Shown: piece by piece, positions 16,558-24,816 of the stretch
Layout of the letters: each line of letters begins with the position of its first letter
Position numbering within the stretch: position 1 is the stretch's first letter
Assembly (NCBI GenBank): GCA_051866775.1
Contig: JBJDXR010000027.1
Location: forward strand, 1-39,576
Direction of reading: 5' to 3'
Length of the DNA: 39,576 nucleotides
Source: RUG626 sp051866775
GTDB lineage: Bacteria > Bacillota > Clostridia > Oscillospirales > Oscillospiraceae
Translations under genes and position numbers: made by a program
Notes under the pieces: model-generated
Told to the model about the DNA's origin: nothing
The model's input: the letters and a program-made list of their open reading frames with translations, nothing else
Database searches by the model: none

Positions 16558-17037
16558 ATGAGAATTGCAGTATATCCCGGCAGCTTTGATCCTATAACGC
16601 TGGGACATCTTAACATAGTCAAAAGGGCGTCGCGCCTTTTTGACAAGCTTTATGTATGCATTGCCGTGAATTCGGCGAAAAAACCCAACTTCAGCATCGA
16701 CGAGCGCGTGAATTTCGTAAGGCGCGTCACAAAAAAATTTGAAAATGTTGAGGTGGATTCCTTTGACGGACTGCTTGTGGATTATGCCGCATCGAAGGAA
16801 GCAAAGTTTATAGTGAAGGGGCTTCGCGCACTTTCGGATTTTGATATGGAGTTCCAGATGGCACTGGTGAACAAAAAGCTTGGGCCGAGCATTGAGACGG
16901 TGTTTCTCACCGCAGAAGAAAAATATACATACCTTTCCTCCACTATTGCCAGGGAGATGGCGATGTATAACGCGGACCTGAGTAATGCGCTGCCCCGGGA
17001 GATAATAGATGATGTGCTTGCAAAGCTAAAAAAATAA
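16558..17037 (+). CDS. coaD: pantetheine-phosphate adenylyltransferase (CoaD)
   Basis: CoaD transfers AMP from ATP to 4'-phosphopantetheine, the penultimate step of coenzyme A synthesis. The 159-residue protein shows the nucleotidyltransferase signature YPGSFDPITLGH (T/HxGH) at the N-terminus and the YLSSTIARE motif (SSTxxRE) near the C-terminus. I place the start at ATG 16558, seven bases after GAGGG; ATG 16552 is nearly on top of that site. It sits directly behind rsmD. Confidence 0.95.
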   Translation: MRIAVYPGSFDPITLGHLNIVKRASRLFDKLYVCIAVNSAKKPNFSIDERVNFVRRVTKKFENVEVDSFDGLLVDYAASKEAKFIVKGLRALSDFDMEFQMALVNKKLGPSIETVFLTAEEKYTYLSSTIAREMAMYNADLSNALPREIIDDVLAKLKK

Positions 17038-17088
17038 ACATAAGAAAATAAGATAAGCTGCTGAAAATGAAAGGATTGGTTGATAAAG

Positions 17089-17592
17089 ATGGGCAACGAC
17101 GTACAGGAGCTTCTTGATATGCTCTATAACATGATCACCGACGCCTGGGGACTTCCCTTGGGTGCAGAGAAGTGTGTCATTGAGAGGGACAAGGTGCTCG
17201 ATCTGCTTGATGAGATAAAGGCGCAGCTTCCCACAGAGCTTGCAGAGGCAAAGCGCCTTGTGGCTGCCAGAACAGAGTTTGTTAACAATGCCAAGCGGGA
17301 GGCGGACTCCATCCGCAAGGTGGCGGAGGATAGGGCGAGACAGATGGTCGATCAGCAGGAGATCGTCCACAGCGCCAAGATCAAGGCCAACAGTATCGTC
17401 ACCTCCGCTGAGGAGAAATCCGCAGAGCTTCGCCGCGTGGCGAATGACTACGCAGATGACCTGCTGCGCCGCACTGAGGAGGCTGTGACCGCCGCGCTTA
17501 ACGAGGTCCGGCAGTCCCGCACACGCTTCAGGAACGTATCGACTTCCACCACCCCAATGGATGAGATCGTCCCACAGGATGACGATCTGTAA
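17089..17592 (+). CDS. coiled-coil protein of unknown function downstream of coaD
   Basis: A 167-residue soluble, highly charged protein. After a short N-terminal segment (VQELLDMLYNMI) the residues from about 30 to 145 form a nearly continuous helix rich in Ala, Glu, Arg and Lys with heptad character, followed by a short acidic tail. It resembles the stalk-like proteins annotated as ATP synthase B-like or DivIVA-like in Clostridia, but it has no membrane anchor and I do not assign it. Its position after coaD and before the dcw cluster suggests a possible link to envelope or division, which is inference only. The start may be ATG 17089 or TTG 17080; AAGGA lies at 17071-17075. Confidence 0.8.
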   Translation: MGNDVQELLDMLYNMITDAWGLPLGAEKCVIERDKVLDLLDEIKAQLPTELAEAKRLVAARTEFVNNAKREADSIRKVAEDRARQMVDQQEIVHSAKIKANSIVTSAEEKSAELRRVANDYADDLLRRTEEAVTAALNEVRQSRTRFRNVSTSTTPMDEIVPQDDDL

Positions 17593-17612
17593 ACAGGAAG
17601 AACATCGAACAG

Positions 17613-17647
17613 GCCCTCCCGCCTAATAACAACGGGAGGGCTTTTTT
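17613..17647 (+). terminator. terminator after the coiled-coil gene
   Basis: Stem GCCCTCCCG / CGGGAGGGC (17613-17621, 17633-17641) followed by six T. It closes the uvrC-rsmD-coaD unit and separates it from the dcw cluster. Confidence 0.93.
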
Positions 17648-17785
17648 ATAATGTTTTACTTACAATTTTTGTAAAAACCTGACCGCGATTTGCGGCATGG
17701 CGCGGCACTTTTGCGGAAATGCTCCGTTTATTTTTAAAATGGAACGAAAAGGAAAAAAATGCCGCAAAAAAACGGAAATTACCTC

Positions 17786-17814
17786 TTGCAATTTCAGGGG
17801 GTTACATCTATAAT
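17786..17814 (+). promoter_or_regulatory. sigma-A promoter of the dcw operon (Pmra)
   Basis: -35 TTGCAA (17786-17791), 17-nt spacer, -10 TATAAT (17809-17814). The predicted start of transcription is about 17821, next to the MraZ repeats. Confidence 0.85.
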
Positions 17815-17823
17815 AAAACCATT

Positions 17824-17853
17824 CATGTGGGGCAAAGTGGTGTAAAGTGCATT
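17824..17853 (+). promoter_or_regulatory. MraZ operator: three 10-bp direct repeats
   Basis: Three tandem units in 10-bp phase, CATGTGGGGC, AAAGTGGTGT and AAAGTGCATT. Units two and three share AAAGTG exactly; the first is degenerate. MraZ is known to bind short GTG-containing repeats with about 10-bp spacing near its own promoter. The array begins at the predicted transcription start, a position suited to autorepression. Confidence 0.72.
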
Positions 17854-17885
17854 AAAATCCCACGATTATGCGAGGTGATGAAAGG

Positions 17886-18302
17886 ATGACCGGAGTATAC
17901 AGGCATACGCTTGATTCCAAGGGCCGTCTTTTTATACCTGCAAAGCTCCGTGAGGAGCTGGGAGACGTGTTTTATGTCACACTGTCGATGGAAAAGTGCC
18001 TTTCGGCCTATTCTTCGGAGAGCTGGTCGCGCTTTATGGACAGGATAAAAGAGATGCCCCGCGTTAAGCAGATAAAGATGCGCCCGCTGTTTTCTCACGC
18101 AGCAAAGTGCGAGCTGGACACACAGGGACGCATACTTCTGCCTCAGGCGCTCCGGGATTTTGCGGGACTTACAAAAAATGTAGCCGTGGTAGGAGCGGGA
18201 GAATGCGCCGAGTTTTGGGATGAGGCGGCTTGGGATGTTGTCGATAGCGGAGAGACTACACCTGAGAATATTGCCGAGGTCCTTACGGAGCTTGATTTCT
18301 GA
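17886..18302 (+). CDS. mraZ: transcriptional regulator MraZ
   Basis: A 138-residue protein with two SpoVT/AbrB-like beta domains: GVYRHTLDSKGRLFIPAKLRE near the N-terminus and CELDTQGRILLPQALRD near residue 80; the doubled D-x-K/Q-GR-x-x-x-P motif is diagnostic. MraZ forms rings that bind repeats upstream of its own operon and control the dcw genes. The start at ATG 17886 has GAGGTGAT upstream; an in-frame ATG at 17868 would be too close to the operator and adds residues not typical of the family. Its stop overlaps the rsmH start by one base (TGATG), so the two are translationally coupled. Confidence 0.95.
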   Translation: MTGVYRHTLDSKGRLFIPAKLREELGDVFYVTLSMEKCLSAYSSESWSRFMDRIKEMPRVKQIKMRPLFSHAAKCELDTQGRILLPQALRDFAGLTKNVAVVGAGECAEFWDEAAWDVVDSGETTPENIAEVLTELDF

Positions 18303-19234
18303 TGGGCGGCGTGCATGTGCCGGTGCTTCTCGAGGAAAGCATCGAGGGACTGAACATAGTACCAAGCGGCGTATATGTGGATGGAACGCTCGGGCGGGGC
18401 GGCCATTCAGAGCAAATAGTGCGGCGGCTTAAGTCCGGGCGGCTTATATGCATCGACCGGGATGAGACCGCAATAAAGGAGGCAGGCGAGAGGCTTGCGC
18501 CCTACGCCGGGCGCATAACCTTTGTCCATGCGAATTTCCGTGATATAGGCGGGATCCTTGACGGACTGGGCATTGCCGCGGCAGATGGTATGCTCTTTGA
18601 CTTGGGCGTGTCTTCGCCGCAGCTTGACGACGCCGAACGCGGCTTTTCTTATATGACCGATGCGCCGCTTGATATGCGCATGGACAAGTCATCGCCGGTT
18701 ACGGCCTACCAAGTGGTAAATTCCTGGGACGAGCAGGAGCTTAAACGCATCCTTTTCCAGTACGGGGAGGAGCGTTATGCCCAGCGCATCGCTGCGGAGA
18801 TAGTAAGACGCAGGCGGGAGAGGCCGATCGCCACGACGTTTGAGCTTGTGGACGCCATAAAAGCCGCTATGCCTGCGGCTGCCCTGAGGGAAAAGCAGCA
18901 CCCGGCTAAGCGGTGCTTTCAGGCGATAAGGATCGCAGTGAATGATGAGCTTGATTCGCTGTCCGATATGCTTGGTACAGCCATGGACAGGCTGTCGCCG
19001 GGCGGACGGCTGGCGGTGATCAGCTTTCACTCGCTGGAGGATAGGATAGTTAAAAATGCTATTCGGGCAAAAGAAAACGGATGCACCTGCCCACCGGGGC
19101 TTCCGGTGTGCGTGTGCGGATTTAAAAAGACGATGAGATCGGTGACGAGAAAACCGATCGTACCAACAGAGGATGAGATCAGGAGCAATCCAAGGGCACG
19201 AAGCGCCAAGCTGCGCGTTGCGGAGAGACTCTGA
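18302..19234 (+). CDS. rsmH: 16S rRNA (cytosine(1402)-N4)-methyltransferase RsmH
   Basis: RsmH (MraW) methylates C1402 of 16S rRNA. The 310-residue protein shows HVPVLLEE at the start, the SAM motif DGTLGRGGHS (residues 27-36), the DLGVSSPQLD motif, the FQAIRIAVNDEL segment and the C-terminal SFHSLEDRIVK and NPRARSAKLR regions. All belong to the family and the length is standard. It is the second gene of the dcw cluster, coupled to mraZ through the TGATG overlap. Confidence 0.97.
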   Translation: MGGVHVPVLLEESIEGLNIVPSGVYVDGTLGRGGHSEQIVRRLKSGRLICIDRDETAIKEAGERLAPYAGRITFVHANFRDIGGILDGLGIAAADGMLFDLGVSSPQLDDAERGFSYMTDAPLDMRMDKSSPVTAYQVVNSWDEQELKRILFQYGEERYAQRIAAEIVRRRRERPIATTFELVDAIKAAMPAAALREKQHPAKRCFQAIRIAVNDELDSLSDMLGTAMDRLSPGGRLAVISFHSLEDRIVKNAIRAKENGCTCPPGLPVCVCGFKKTMRSVTRKPIVPTEDEIRSNPRARSAKLRVAERL

Positions 19235-19271
19235 TATATACTGCGGCAACGGCTGAGGAAAGGAATTAATT

Positions 19272-19829
19272 ATGGCGGCGGGAACAGCAAAAGCAGAGTA
19301 CGCACAAAACGCGGTTTACGGCAATGTGGCATATGACCTCAGCACGGCGGGATATGCTATTCCGCGGGAGGACAGGACGATCCCTGCCGAAAGACCCCAG
19401 GAGCGGGTCCGGGAGCGCGCGCGTGAGGAGGTGCAGGCGGCACCGCGTGAGAAGGCGGCCTTTGGCGTACCAGTGGCAGGCATTATAGGGGTTATCGCCG
19501 CGGCGGCGCTTATGGTATTTGTGCTGCTTGCCTATGTACAGCTTAATGAGATATCCTCCGAGACCTCGCAGCTTAAGAGTGCGATATCCGAGCTTACGGA
19601 GACGGGGACAAGGCTACGCGTCACATATGAGAGCACCTTCAACCTTAATGAGATCGAGGATTACGCGATAAACATCCTTGGTATGACAAAGCTCAAGGAC
19701 AGCTGTGTTACAGTATTCGCCTCCGACAAGACGGATAAAGCGGAGATCCTTAACGCAGACGATTCGGCGAAGGGGCTTATTTCAAGAGCGTCGGAATTTA
19801 TCGGCTCATTGGCGGAATATTTCGGCTGA
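19272..19829 (+). CDS. ftsL: cell division protein FtsL
   Basis: A 185-residue bitopic protein. A long, charged cytoplasmic region (about residues 1-64, Arg/Glu-rich) precedes one TM helix (65-89), followed by an extracytoplasmic coiled coil (about 91-115) ending in the typical NLNEIEDYAINILGMTK segment, where FtsL and DivIC proteins share a YAxxxLGM motif. FtsL joins FtsQ/DivIB and DivIC in the division complex and controls the septal synthases. The cytoplasmic part is longer than in Escherichia coli. Its place between rsmH and the class B PBP is the canonical one. A low-similarity family, so the call relies on topology, the terminal motif and position. Confidence 0.85.
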   Translation: MAAGTAKAEYAQNAVYGNVAYDLSTAGYAIPREDRTIPAERPQERVRERAREEVQAAPREKAAFGVPVAGIIGVIAAAALMVFVLLAYVQLNEISSETSQLKSAISELTETGTRLRVTYESTFNLNEIEDYAINILGMTKLKDSCVTVFASDKTDKAEILNADDSAKGLISRASEFIGSLAEYFG

Positions 19830-19924
19830 CGCCCCGATAATATTTATTGGCGGCAATGCCGCCGGAAGGGGCAGAAGGCTTTACCGCAAAAGGGTGCGGC
19901 GGCATATTTTCAAGGAGTATATCA

Positions 19925-22240
19925 ATGGCGTTTTCCAAAGGCAAGTCATTCGGTCAGAGACCAAATAGGACTATACTTGGCCGCACACTGATTCTGATGG
20001 TGGTGTGCGGCATAGTTGCATTTTCGGTTCTTGCCGTACGGCTTTATAAGCTGATGATAATTGATCACGATTATTACGAGGAGAAGGCTGTAAGCCAGCA
20101 GACCAGATCCACCACGGTCTCCGCTTCCAGGGGAACGATATATGATGCAAACGGAAATATTTTGGCTATGAGTGCCACGGCGTACACAGTGTTTATTTCG
20201 CCCTATGAGATAAAATATTACAGCGAGGATGAGAATTCAAAATACGGGGATGACCCGAAGCTTATTGCAGAGGGACTTTCCGAGATTTTGGGCGTTGACT
20301 ACGACTCCATAATGAAGATGATGGAGGACACCTCCTCCTGGTATAAGACTGTGGCTGTTAAAATAGAGTCGGAGCTTGCCGATGAGGTACGGGCTTTTAA
20401 GAGCGAGCACAACATCGTCGGAATACATATCGAGAACGACTCTAAGCGTTATTACCCTTACGGCAGCCTTGCCTGCCATGTTATAGGCTTTGTAGGTACG
20501 GACAACTATGGGCTTGAGGGTATCGAGGCGCTTTATGACGATTACTTGGAGGGCACGGACGGCAGTGTTGTGCGCCTTACAACTTCAAACGGTACTGAGA
20601 TGCTGTTTGAAAACTATGAAAACTACAATGACGCCATAGACGGCAGCGACATTGTGCTGACACTGGATGTGACGATACAGAACATAGCGGAAAAATACCT
20701 TGCGCAGGCAGTTGAGACAAATTACATCCAGAACGGCGGCTGTGTTATCGTCATGAACGTCAAAACCGGTGAGATATTGGCTCTGGCGAACGCCAACGAT
20801 TACGACCTGAACGAACCGTGGACGCTTAGCGCGGATGTGCAGGAGGAGATTGATTCCATAACCGATGATGAAGAGCGCAGCCAGGCCCGTTCCAACGCAC
20901 TGCTGTCCCAGTGGCGCAATATGGCGATCTCCGATACTTACGAGCCGGGCTCGGTTTTCAAGATCATCACAATGGCCATGGGCCTTGAGGAGAATGTCAT
21001 AAGCGAGAGCAGCACCTATTACTGCGGCGGGACCACCTCTATCCCGGGACGTGCAACGCTCCTGAACTGTTGGAAGCACGCCGGCCACGGTATGCAGACA
21101 CTGCGCGAGGCGGCGATGCACTCATGCAACATCGCTTTTGCCAATATAAGCATGGCTGTAGGCGCCGATACCTTTTACGATTATGTTGACGCCTTTGGAC
21201 TTTTTGAAAAGACCGGTATTGACCTTCAGGGCGAGTCCAACAGCCAGTGGTGGCCGAGGGAGGACTTTACCAAGCCGGGACAGCTGAACTCCCTGACTTC
21301 CGCGGCATTTGGGCAGACCTTCAATGTGACGCCTATCCAGATGATAACGGCGATGTCCGCCGCGGTAAACGGCGGATACCTGATGGAACCGTATGTAGTA
21401 AAGCAGATAACAGCTGCCGACGGCGAGGTGTTGTACTCAAAGGAGCCGACGGTTGTGCGTCAGGTGATAAGCGAGGAGACAAGCAAGACCGTATGCAGCA
21501 TACTTGAGTCTGTCGTTAATGAGGAGGGCGGCACCGGCAAAAACGCTCAGGTGTCGGGCTACCGTGTGGGCGGCAAGACCGGAACCACGACAAAGACCTC
21601 TCTTGAGGCCGCCACCGGAGTAAAGGAATATATGGTGTCGTTCTGCGGTATCGCACCGATGGATGACCCGGAGATAGCGGTGCTTCTGGTGCTTGATAAT
21701 CCGCTCCCCCAGAGCGAGACAGGCATCTATGTCGGCGGCGGACAAATGGCGGCGCCGTTTGTGGGGAAGATAATAAGCGAGGTGCTGCCTTACCTTGGTG
21801 TGGAGCCGATCTACACGGAGGAAGAGAAAGCCATGCTTGATGTCGGCGTACCTAGGGTCCTTGACAGCACCGTGGAGTCCGCCAGGAGCACCCTCGAAGA
21901 GCTGGGGCTTTCCGTGCGTGTGGTCGGAGAGGGGTCAACTGTGACTGACCAGCTGCCGTCTGCCGGAGCGGAGATCGCTGCCGGTAGCCAGGTGATCATA
22001 TATGCTGACGGCGAAAAGAACACTGATGAAGTGTCGGTACCGAATCTCTACGGCATGACCGTCAGTCAGGCACGCGCAGCTCTGCAGGACAAGGGACTGT
22101 TCCTTAACACCTCAGGCGCTTCTCCCACAAGCTCAAGCGTTATAGTGTCGCGCCAGTCCATTGAAAGCGGAGATACAGTGCCCTACGGAACGGTGATTGA
22201 GGTCACCTTGGTAGATAACAGCAACCTCGGTTCATATTAA
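19925..22240 (+). CDS. ftsI: class B penicillin-binding protein with PASTA domains (FtsI/PBP2B/SpoVD type)
   Basis: A septal peptidoglycan transpeptidase of 771 residues. A TM anchor (19-41) is followed by the PBP dimerisation domain with SRGTIYDANG, the transpeptidase domain with SVFK (Ser343, Lys346), SCN (Ser400-Asn402) and KTGT, and two C-terminal PASTA units beginning near VGVPRVLDSTV and VSVPNLYGMTV. All catalytic motifs are intact. Bacillus has two relatives: PBP2B for vegetative division and SpoVD for spore cortex. I cannot tell which role applies, and it may be the only one in this organism. AAGGAG precedes ATG 19925. A small hairpin (GGCGGC / GCCGCC, 19849-19863) lies between ftsL and this gene. 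The longer open frame from 19847 is probably untranslated leader. Confidence 0.94.
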   Translation: MAFSKGKSFGQRPNRTILGRTLILMVVCGIVAFSVLAVRLYKLMIIDHDYYEEKAVSQQTRSTTVSASRGTIYDANGNILAMSATAYTVFISPYEIKYYSEDENSKYGDDPKLIAEGLSEILGVDYDSIMKMMEDTSSWYKTVAVKIESELADEVRAFKSEHNIVGIHIENDSKRYYPYGSLACHVIGFVGTDNYGLEGIEALYDDYLEGTDGSVVRLTTSNGTEMLFENYENYNDAIDGSDIVLTLDVTIQNIAEKYLAQAVETNYIQNGGCVIVMNVKTGEILALANANDYDLNEPWTLSADVQEEIDSITDDEERSQARSNALLSQWRNMAISDTYEPGSVFKIITMAMGLEENVISESSTYYCGGTTSIPGRATLLNCWKHAGHGMQTLREAAMHSCNIAFANISMAVGADTFYDYVDAFGLFEKTGIDLQGESNSQWWPREDFTKPGQLNSLTSAAFGQTFNVTPIQMITAMSAAVNGGYLMEPYVVKQITAADGEVLYSKEPTVVRQVISEETSKTVCSILESVVNEEGGTGKNAQVSGYRVGGKTGTTTKTSLEAATGVKEYMVSFCGIAPMDDPEIAVLLVLDNPLPQSETGIYVGGGQMAAPFVGKIISEVLPYLGVEPIYTEEEKAMLDVGVPRVLDSTVESARSTLEELGLSVRVVGEGSTVTDQLPSAGAEIAAGSQVIIYADGEKNTDEVSVPNLYGMTVSQARAALQDKGLFLNTSGASPTSSSVIVSRQSIESGDTVPYGTVIEVTLVDNSNLGSY

Positions 22241-22295
22241 GAGAAGCACATTTGGGTTCGGGGCGAGATAATACTAAAAGATAGCGGTGATTAAA

Positions 22296-23741
22296 ATGAA
22301 GCTTGGAAAAGTACTTGAAAACACCCAAATTGTTGAGGTCCGCGCCGACATGGATTTTGATATCACAGGCGTATGCAGTGACTCGAGAAAGACGTCTGCA
22401 GGTGAGCTTTTTGTTGCAGTGAGAGGCTACGAGAGCGACGGACACAGGTTCATATCAGCCGCAGCCTCAAAAGGGGCGGCCTGCGTTGTCTGTGAGGAGC
22501 CGCCTGAGGCAGACATCCCTTACGTTATCGTGCGGGATTCCCGCAGGGCAATGGCAGTTATCGCAGGAAATTTCTATGGGAACCCCGCCTCCAAAATGAA
22601 GATGATAGGCATTACCGGAACAAACGGAAAGACGACTACGACCAATCTTATAAAACAGATGCTTGAGAGCACCGTGGGCGCAAAGGTCGGGCTTATCGGC
22701 ACCAACAGAAATATGATCGGGAGCGAGGAGCTGGAGACGGAGCACACGACGCCGGACTCCATGGAGCTTCAGATGCTGCTGCGCCGCATGGCCGACGCAG
22801 GGTGTGAGTATGTGGTCATGGAGGTATCCTCCCACGCGCTGTACCTTGACAGAGTCTACGGTATACATTTTGCCCAGGGAATATTCTCCAACCTGACGGA
22901 GGACCATCTGGACTTTCACAAGACCATGGAGGCTTATGCCGAAGCGAAAGCAAAGCTATTTTCCATGTGCGACACGGCGATAATAAACCTCGATGATCCC
23001 CACGGGGATATGATGATCAAGGCCTCATCTGGTAAGGTGTTTACCTATTCCGCCCGGCGGGATGACGCCGATATCACCGCTAAGAATATCAAGCTCCATC
23101 AGGACAGCGTCTCCTTCTGCGCCTTGACCACCGGAAGGCTTGAAAAGATACGCATAAATATCCCCGGGATGTTCTCCGTATACAACGCCTTGGCGGCTGT
23201 GTCCTCCGTCGTTTGTCTTGGGGTGGATATAGAGGCGGCCTGTTCGTCTTTAAACCTGTGTTCAGGAGTTAAGGGCAGGGCGGAGGTGGTGCCGACCGGA
23301 AAAGATTTCACAGTCCTGATAGATTACGCGCATACTCCGGACGCACTGGAAAATATACTTGATACGGTCAATGATTTTGCGGGGAACAGGACAATACTCC
23401 TTTTCGGATGCGGCGGCGACCGTGAAAAGACGAAGCGTCCACTGATGGGAGAGATTGCCGCCGACAAGGCGGATTATGTGATAGTCACGTCTGATAACCC
23501 GCGTACCGAGGTGCCCGGAGAGATAATAAAGGATATACTCGCGGGGCTTTCTGATACGGACACACCCTATGAGGTCATTGAAAACCGCAGGGAGGCAATA
23601 GGCCGGGCAATTGAGATAGCTGAGCCGGGCGATGTAATAATCCTCGCAGGTAAGGGCCATGAGACCTATCAGATAATCGGGCATGAAAAGCGGCACTTTG
23701 ACGAGAGGGAGATCGTCGCTGAATTTCTGGCAAAAGCTTGA
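22296..23741 (+). CDS. murE: UDP-N-acetylmuramoyl-L-alanyl-D-glutamate ligase MurE
   Basis: MurE adds the third residue of the peptidoglycan stem peptide using ATP. The 481-residue protein has the P-loop GITGTNGKTTTT (about residue 107), an EVSSHAL motif, YAHTPDAL and GCGGDREKTKR, followed by DNPRTE. The DNPR motif is associated with meso-diaminopimelate as the substrate rather than lysine, so the wall should be DAP type. The start is ATG 22296, with GGTGAT just upstream; the GTG at 22287 is the alternative. It follows the PBP by 55 bp. murF, which usually comes next, is absent: mraY starts 51 bp later. Confidence 0.96.
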   Translation: MKLGKVLENTQIVEVRADMDFDITGVCSDSRKTSAGELFVAVRGYESDGHRFISAAASKGAACVVCEEPPEADIPYVIVRDSRRAMAVIAGNFYGNPASKMKMIGITGTNGKTTTTNLIKQMLESTVGAKVGLIGTNRNMIGSEELETEHTTPDSMELQMLLRRMADAGCEYVVMEVSSHALYLDRVYGIHFAQGIFSNLTEDHLDFHKTMEAYAEAKAKLFSMCDTAIINLDDPHGDMMIKASSGKVFTYSARRDDADITAKNIKLHQDSVSFCALTTGRLEKIRINIPGMFSVYNALAAVSSVVCLGVDIEAACSSLNLCSGVKGRAEVVPTGKDFTVLIDYAHTPDALENILDTVNDFAGNRTILLFGCGGDREKTKRPLMGEIAADKADYVIVTSDNPRTEVPGEIIKDILAGLSDTDTPYEVIENRREAIGRAIEIAEPGDVIILAGKGHETYQIIGHEKRHFDEREIVAEFLAKA

Positions 23742-23792
23742 CCGCTTTGGAAGCCGCGCCGGACAAAAATGAGATGGGATGTGGAGTTACAA

Positions 23793-24785
23793 ATGATCGT
23801 TGATCTGCTCTGGGCCTTTGTTGGCTCATTTCTGATAACCGTATTAGTGGGGGCGTTCCTCATACCTGCACTGCGCAAAAAAAAGGCAGGACAGTCCATA
23901 AGGGAGGATGGCCCCGTATGGCATATGTCCAAACAGGGAACGCCGACCATGGGGGGACTGATGTTCATTGCGGGGATAGCCGTGATGTGCGTCATCGGCG
24001 GCATCGACGAGATAGCCGCGGGGGACTGGCGGCATATAATAATACTCGCCTTTTCTCTTATATTCGGTGCGATTGGTTTCCTGGATGATTATGAGAAGCT
24101 CAAGAAAAAGCAGAATTTGGGCCTTACCGCCATACAGAAATTTCTTCTGCAGCTTGCCGCAGCAATAGTCCTCGTACTGCTTTTAAGGCTCGAGGGGCAT
24201 TTAAGCTCCAACCTCTATATACCGTTTTTTGATGTGACGGTGCATATACCGTATGTGCTGTATATGATATTGGCCGCGTTTATAATAGTCGGGTGCGTAA
24301 ACGCGGTAAATATAACTGACGGCGTTGACGGGCTTGCGGCGGGAGTTTCCATACCGGTCGCGGCGTGTTACACGTGTATTGCGGCTGCCTGGGGCTACAG
24401 CTCCGTGGGACTGTTCGGAGCGGCGCTTACCGGGGGGCTTGCCGCGTTCCTGATATTCAACTTTTATCCGGCAAAGATATTCATGGGAGACACAGGCTCG
24501 CTGTTTCTGGGCGGAGCCATCTGCGCCACCGCCTTTGCACTGGATATGCCGCTGATACTGATCCCTTTGGGTATAGTCTATATTATTGAGACGCTCTCGG
24601 ACATAATACAGGTGACATATTTTAAGCTCACCCACGGCAAGCGTATCTTTAAGATGGCGCCTCTGCACCACCATTTCGAGATGTGCGGATGGGGAGAGCG
24701 CAGGATATTTGCGGTATTCACCGCGGTCTCAACAGCCTTTGCAATTTTATCTTTCTTTGCCGTTTACGGACGGTACGGAGTTTGA
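23793..24785 (+). CDS. mraY: phospho-N-acetylmuramoyl-pentapeptide-transferase MraY
   Basis: MraY transfers phospho-MurNAc-pentapeptide to undecaprenyl phosphate, giving lipid I at the inner membrane face. The 330-residue protein has about ten TM helices and the family signatures GTPTMGG (near 51), FLDDYEK, NITDGVDGLA and MGDTGSL, with the Asp residues of the Mg2+ site, and HHHFEMCGW near the C-terminus. ATG 23793 is preceded by GTGGAG with a six-base spacer; the upstream in-frame ATG at 23769 lacks a site. The next gene is ftsW, only 31 bp on, so murD is not in its usual slot. Confidence 0.97.
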   Translation: MIVDLLWAFVGSFLITVLVGAFLIPALRKKKAGQSIREDGPVWHMSKQGTPTMGGLMFIAGIAVMCVIGGIDEIAAGDWRHIIILAFSLIFGAIGFLDDYEKLKKKQNLGLTAIQKFLLQLAAAIVLVLLLRLEGHLSSNLYIPFFDVTVHIPYVLYMILAAFIIVGCVNAVNITDGVDGLAAGVSIPVAACYTCIAAAWGYSSVGLFGAALTGGLAAFLIFNFYPAKIFMGDTGSLFLGGAICATAFALDMPLILIPLGIVYIIETLSDIIQVTYFKLTHGKRIFKMAPLHHHFEMCGWGERRIFAVFTAVSTAFAILSFFAVYGRYGV

Positions 24786-24816
24786 TTTCAGCAGATTTTA
24801 TCAGGAGGTGGAATAA

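Noticed and set aside
17824..17853. CRISPR-like short direct repeats
   Set aside because: Only three 10-bp units without spacers; they fit an MraZ operator. No CRISPR array was seen anywhere in the window.
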